Positions 5,311-5,783 of a DNA stretch of 5,783 nt are shown here, one piece after another. The stretch covers positions 1 through 5,783 of the forward strand of contig JAJRUE010000312.1 of the NCBI GenBank assembly GCA_024277955.1, in the 5' to 3' direction. Each line of letters begins with the position of its first letter. Positions within the stretch are counted from its first letter, which is position 1. The notes under the pieces are model-generated. The model had not been told where the DNA came from. It did no database searches and saw only the letters and a list, made by a program, of their open reading frames with translations. A program made the position numbers and the translations under genes. Source of the DNA: Alphaproteobacteria bacterium. Lineage in GTDB: Bacteria > Pseudomonadota > Alphaproteobacteria > Rhodobacterales > Rhodobacteraceae.

Positions 5311-5441
5311 CTGACGCACTGATCAACAACGCGATAGACCTGTGGTCCACCGCCTACGAAATGGCGCAAGCCTACGGCGCGGCGATGGACGCCCTCGGGC
5401 TGTGGGAGGCGAGCGGGTTTATCTGCTCGGTGGCCGTGTGA
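5307..5441 (+). CDS. 44-residue hypothetical protein, coupled
   Basis: ATG 5307 overlaps the previous TGA (ATGA). It is preceded by an excellent Shine-Dalgarno, GGAGG at 5295-5299, seven bases before the start. The product begins MTDALINNAIDLWSTAYEMA and is mostly alpha-helical in character, with Ala, Met and aromatic residues and no convincing membrane segment. It ends at TGA 5439-5441. Codons are GC-biased at the third position, as in a real gene. The start context ATGACTGAC is identical to that of the upstream gene, so both products begin Met-Thr-Asp. The family is not recognised. The weak point is an alternative reading in which the next frame starts earlier (GTG 5402) and this ORF ends inside it. 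Confidence 0.62.
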   Translation: MTDALINNAIDLWSTAYEMAQAYGAAMDALGLWEASGFICSVAV

Positions 5442-5635
5442 CCGAGACATACGCATGGGGGATATTGGTGACCCCGGGAACGCCACAAGAATACCTGTGG
5501 ACGGATGTGTTCCCGTATCGCCGAGGCGCTATCGCCGAGTATGACAGAGTGTTCGGACAGGGTGCATATCCGCGTGATCGCAGGCGCGGGTTGGTCAAGG
5601 CGGTCCGGGTTCGCATATCGACGGCATTCCAATGA
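5438..5635 (+). CDS. Small phage-type protein (RRRG...VRVRI C-terminus)
   Basis: A 65-residue product from GTG 5438, which overlaps the preceding stop in GTGA (5438-5441). It starts MTETYAWGILVTPGTPQEYL and ends with RRRGLVKAVRVRISTAFQ. The layout resembles a small-protein type often seen in alphaproteobacterial prophages. Its parts are an N-terminal 'W.I' strand, an L/W-T segment, an 'R..AI..Y' helix and a closing 'RRRG...VRV.I' strand. No biochemical function is known to me. GTG 5402 and GTG 5342 are in-frame alternatives, but the extra N-terminal residues become Arg-rich out-of-frame sequence of the upstream gene. The tetranucleotide overlap matches the rest of the cassette, so I prefer 5438. 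The stop overlaps the next ATG. Confidence 0.72.
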   Translation: MTETYAWGILVTPGTPQEYLWTDVFPYRRGAIAEYDRVFGQGAYPRDRRRGLVKAVRVRISTAFQ

Positions 5636-5783
5636 CCTGCTGGATCGACGGTCGCAGCCAGTATGTCGCCAATGTCGCCCGCGCAGATGCCATGAAGGTA
5701 ATGCAGGAAATGTTGGATCGGTGGAAACGGCACGAGCCTGATCTTGGCCCTCCCCATCTGGATGGGATCGGGGAGCCCAGGCA
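5632..5783 (+). CDS. Fourth coupled small protein, open at window end (partial)
   Basis: ATG 5632 overlaps the previous TGA (ATGA, 5632-5635). The frame is open to the end of the window, giving at least 50 residues. It begins MTCWIDGRSQYVANVARADA, continues with a Met-rich amphipathic stretch (KVMQEMLDRWKRHE) and then a Pro/Gly-rich segment. No strong Shine-Dalgarno precedes it, so it probably relies on coupling to the upstream gene. No family is recognised. Support comes from the conserved overlap geometry and the protein-like composition. The true C-terminus is not visible. Confidence 0.68.
   Translation, partial: MTCWIDGRSQYVANVARADAMKVMQEMLDRWKRHEPDLGPPHLDGIGEPR

Larger units (their letters stand above)
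5028..5783 (+). mobile_element. Edge of a phage-derived gene cassette
   Basis: From roughly 5010 the sequence loses the extreme GC richness and repeats of the preceding 350 bp and shows more A/T-containing codons. It then carries a run of genes of 44-66 codons plus one open at the window end. All lie on one strand and overlap by four bases. Two of the products resemble small phage proteins of Rhodobacterales. This packing is typical of phage early or accessory modules. No integrase, attachment site or structural gene is visible, so whether this is an intact prophage, a remnant or a gene transfer agent-like relic cannot be decided here. Confidence 0.5.

Overview
The window reads as chromosomal DNA from a high-GC alphaproteobacterium, most likely Rhodobacteraceae. 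This is inferred from the very high G+C, strongly GC-biased third codon positions, and the character of the histidine kinase, LACTB2-like hydrolase, pirin and small phage-type proteins. The species cannot be named from the sequence. At the right end the window runs into a cassette of tiny overlapping genes of phage type.

Left to right: the last 36 codons of a glycerophosphodiester phosphodiesterase (+) end at 113. A gene-free stretch follows, dominated by a degenerate 12-bp tandem repeat (189-308). Next comes tRNA-Asn(GUU) on the minus strand (388-314, encoded CCA) with its own promoter at 429-401. Upstream on the same strand is a metallo-beta-lactamase-fold hydrolase (1364-468). It is divergent, across only 42 bp, from an EnvZ-type membrane histidine kinase (1407-2729). 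No response regulator is present in the window. A 406-bp interval (2730-3135) carries nested inverted repeats, then a good SD and a full-length pirin (3136-4047). Pirin converges on a short lipoprotein with a transferrin-binding-protein-like barrel signature (4664-4179, minus). The convergent gap holds GCGACCGGGGG repeats.

From 4665 to about 5010 there is a gene-free, G-rich stretch with a heptamer repeat that forms a strong G-quadruplex motif on the plus strand (4866-4907). The base composition then changes. A 62-bp nested inverted repeat (5033-5094) lies just before the Shine-Dalgarno of a 66-codon gene. That gene starts a chain of small genes whose stops and starts overlap by four bases (ATGA at 5307, GTGA at 5438, ATGA at 5632). 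The last one runs off the window end. A possible 29-residue leader ORF (5028-5117) precedes the chain and overlaps its first gene.

The chromosomal genes do not form one pathway: phospholipid headgroup scavenging, a generic hydrolase, envelope sensing, an iron-binding cupin and a surface lipoprotein sit side by side, each apparently transcribed separately. The least explained part is the right edge, where the phage-type chain has an unusual structured leader. The gene-free intervals 114-313, 4048-4178 and 4665-5010 all carry low-complexity GC repeats, while the 2730-3135 interval instead carries inverted repeats.
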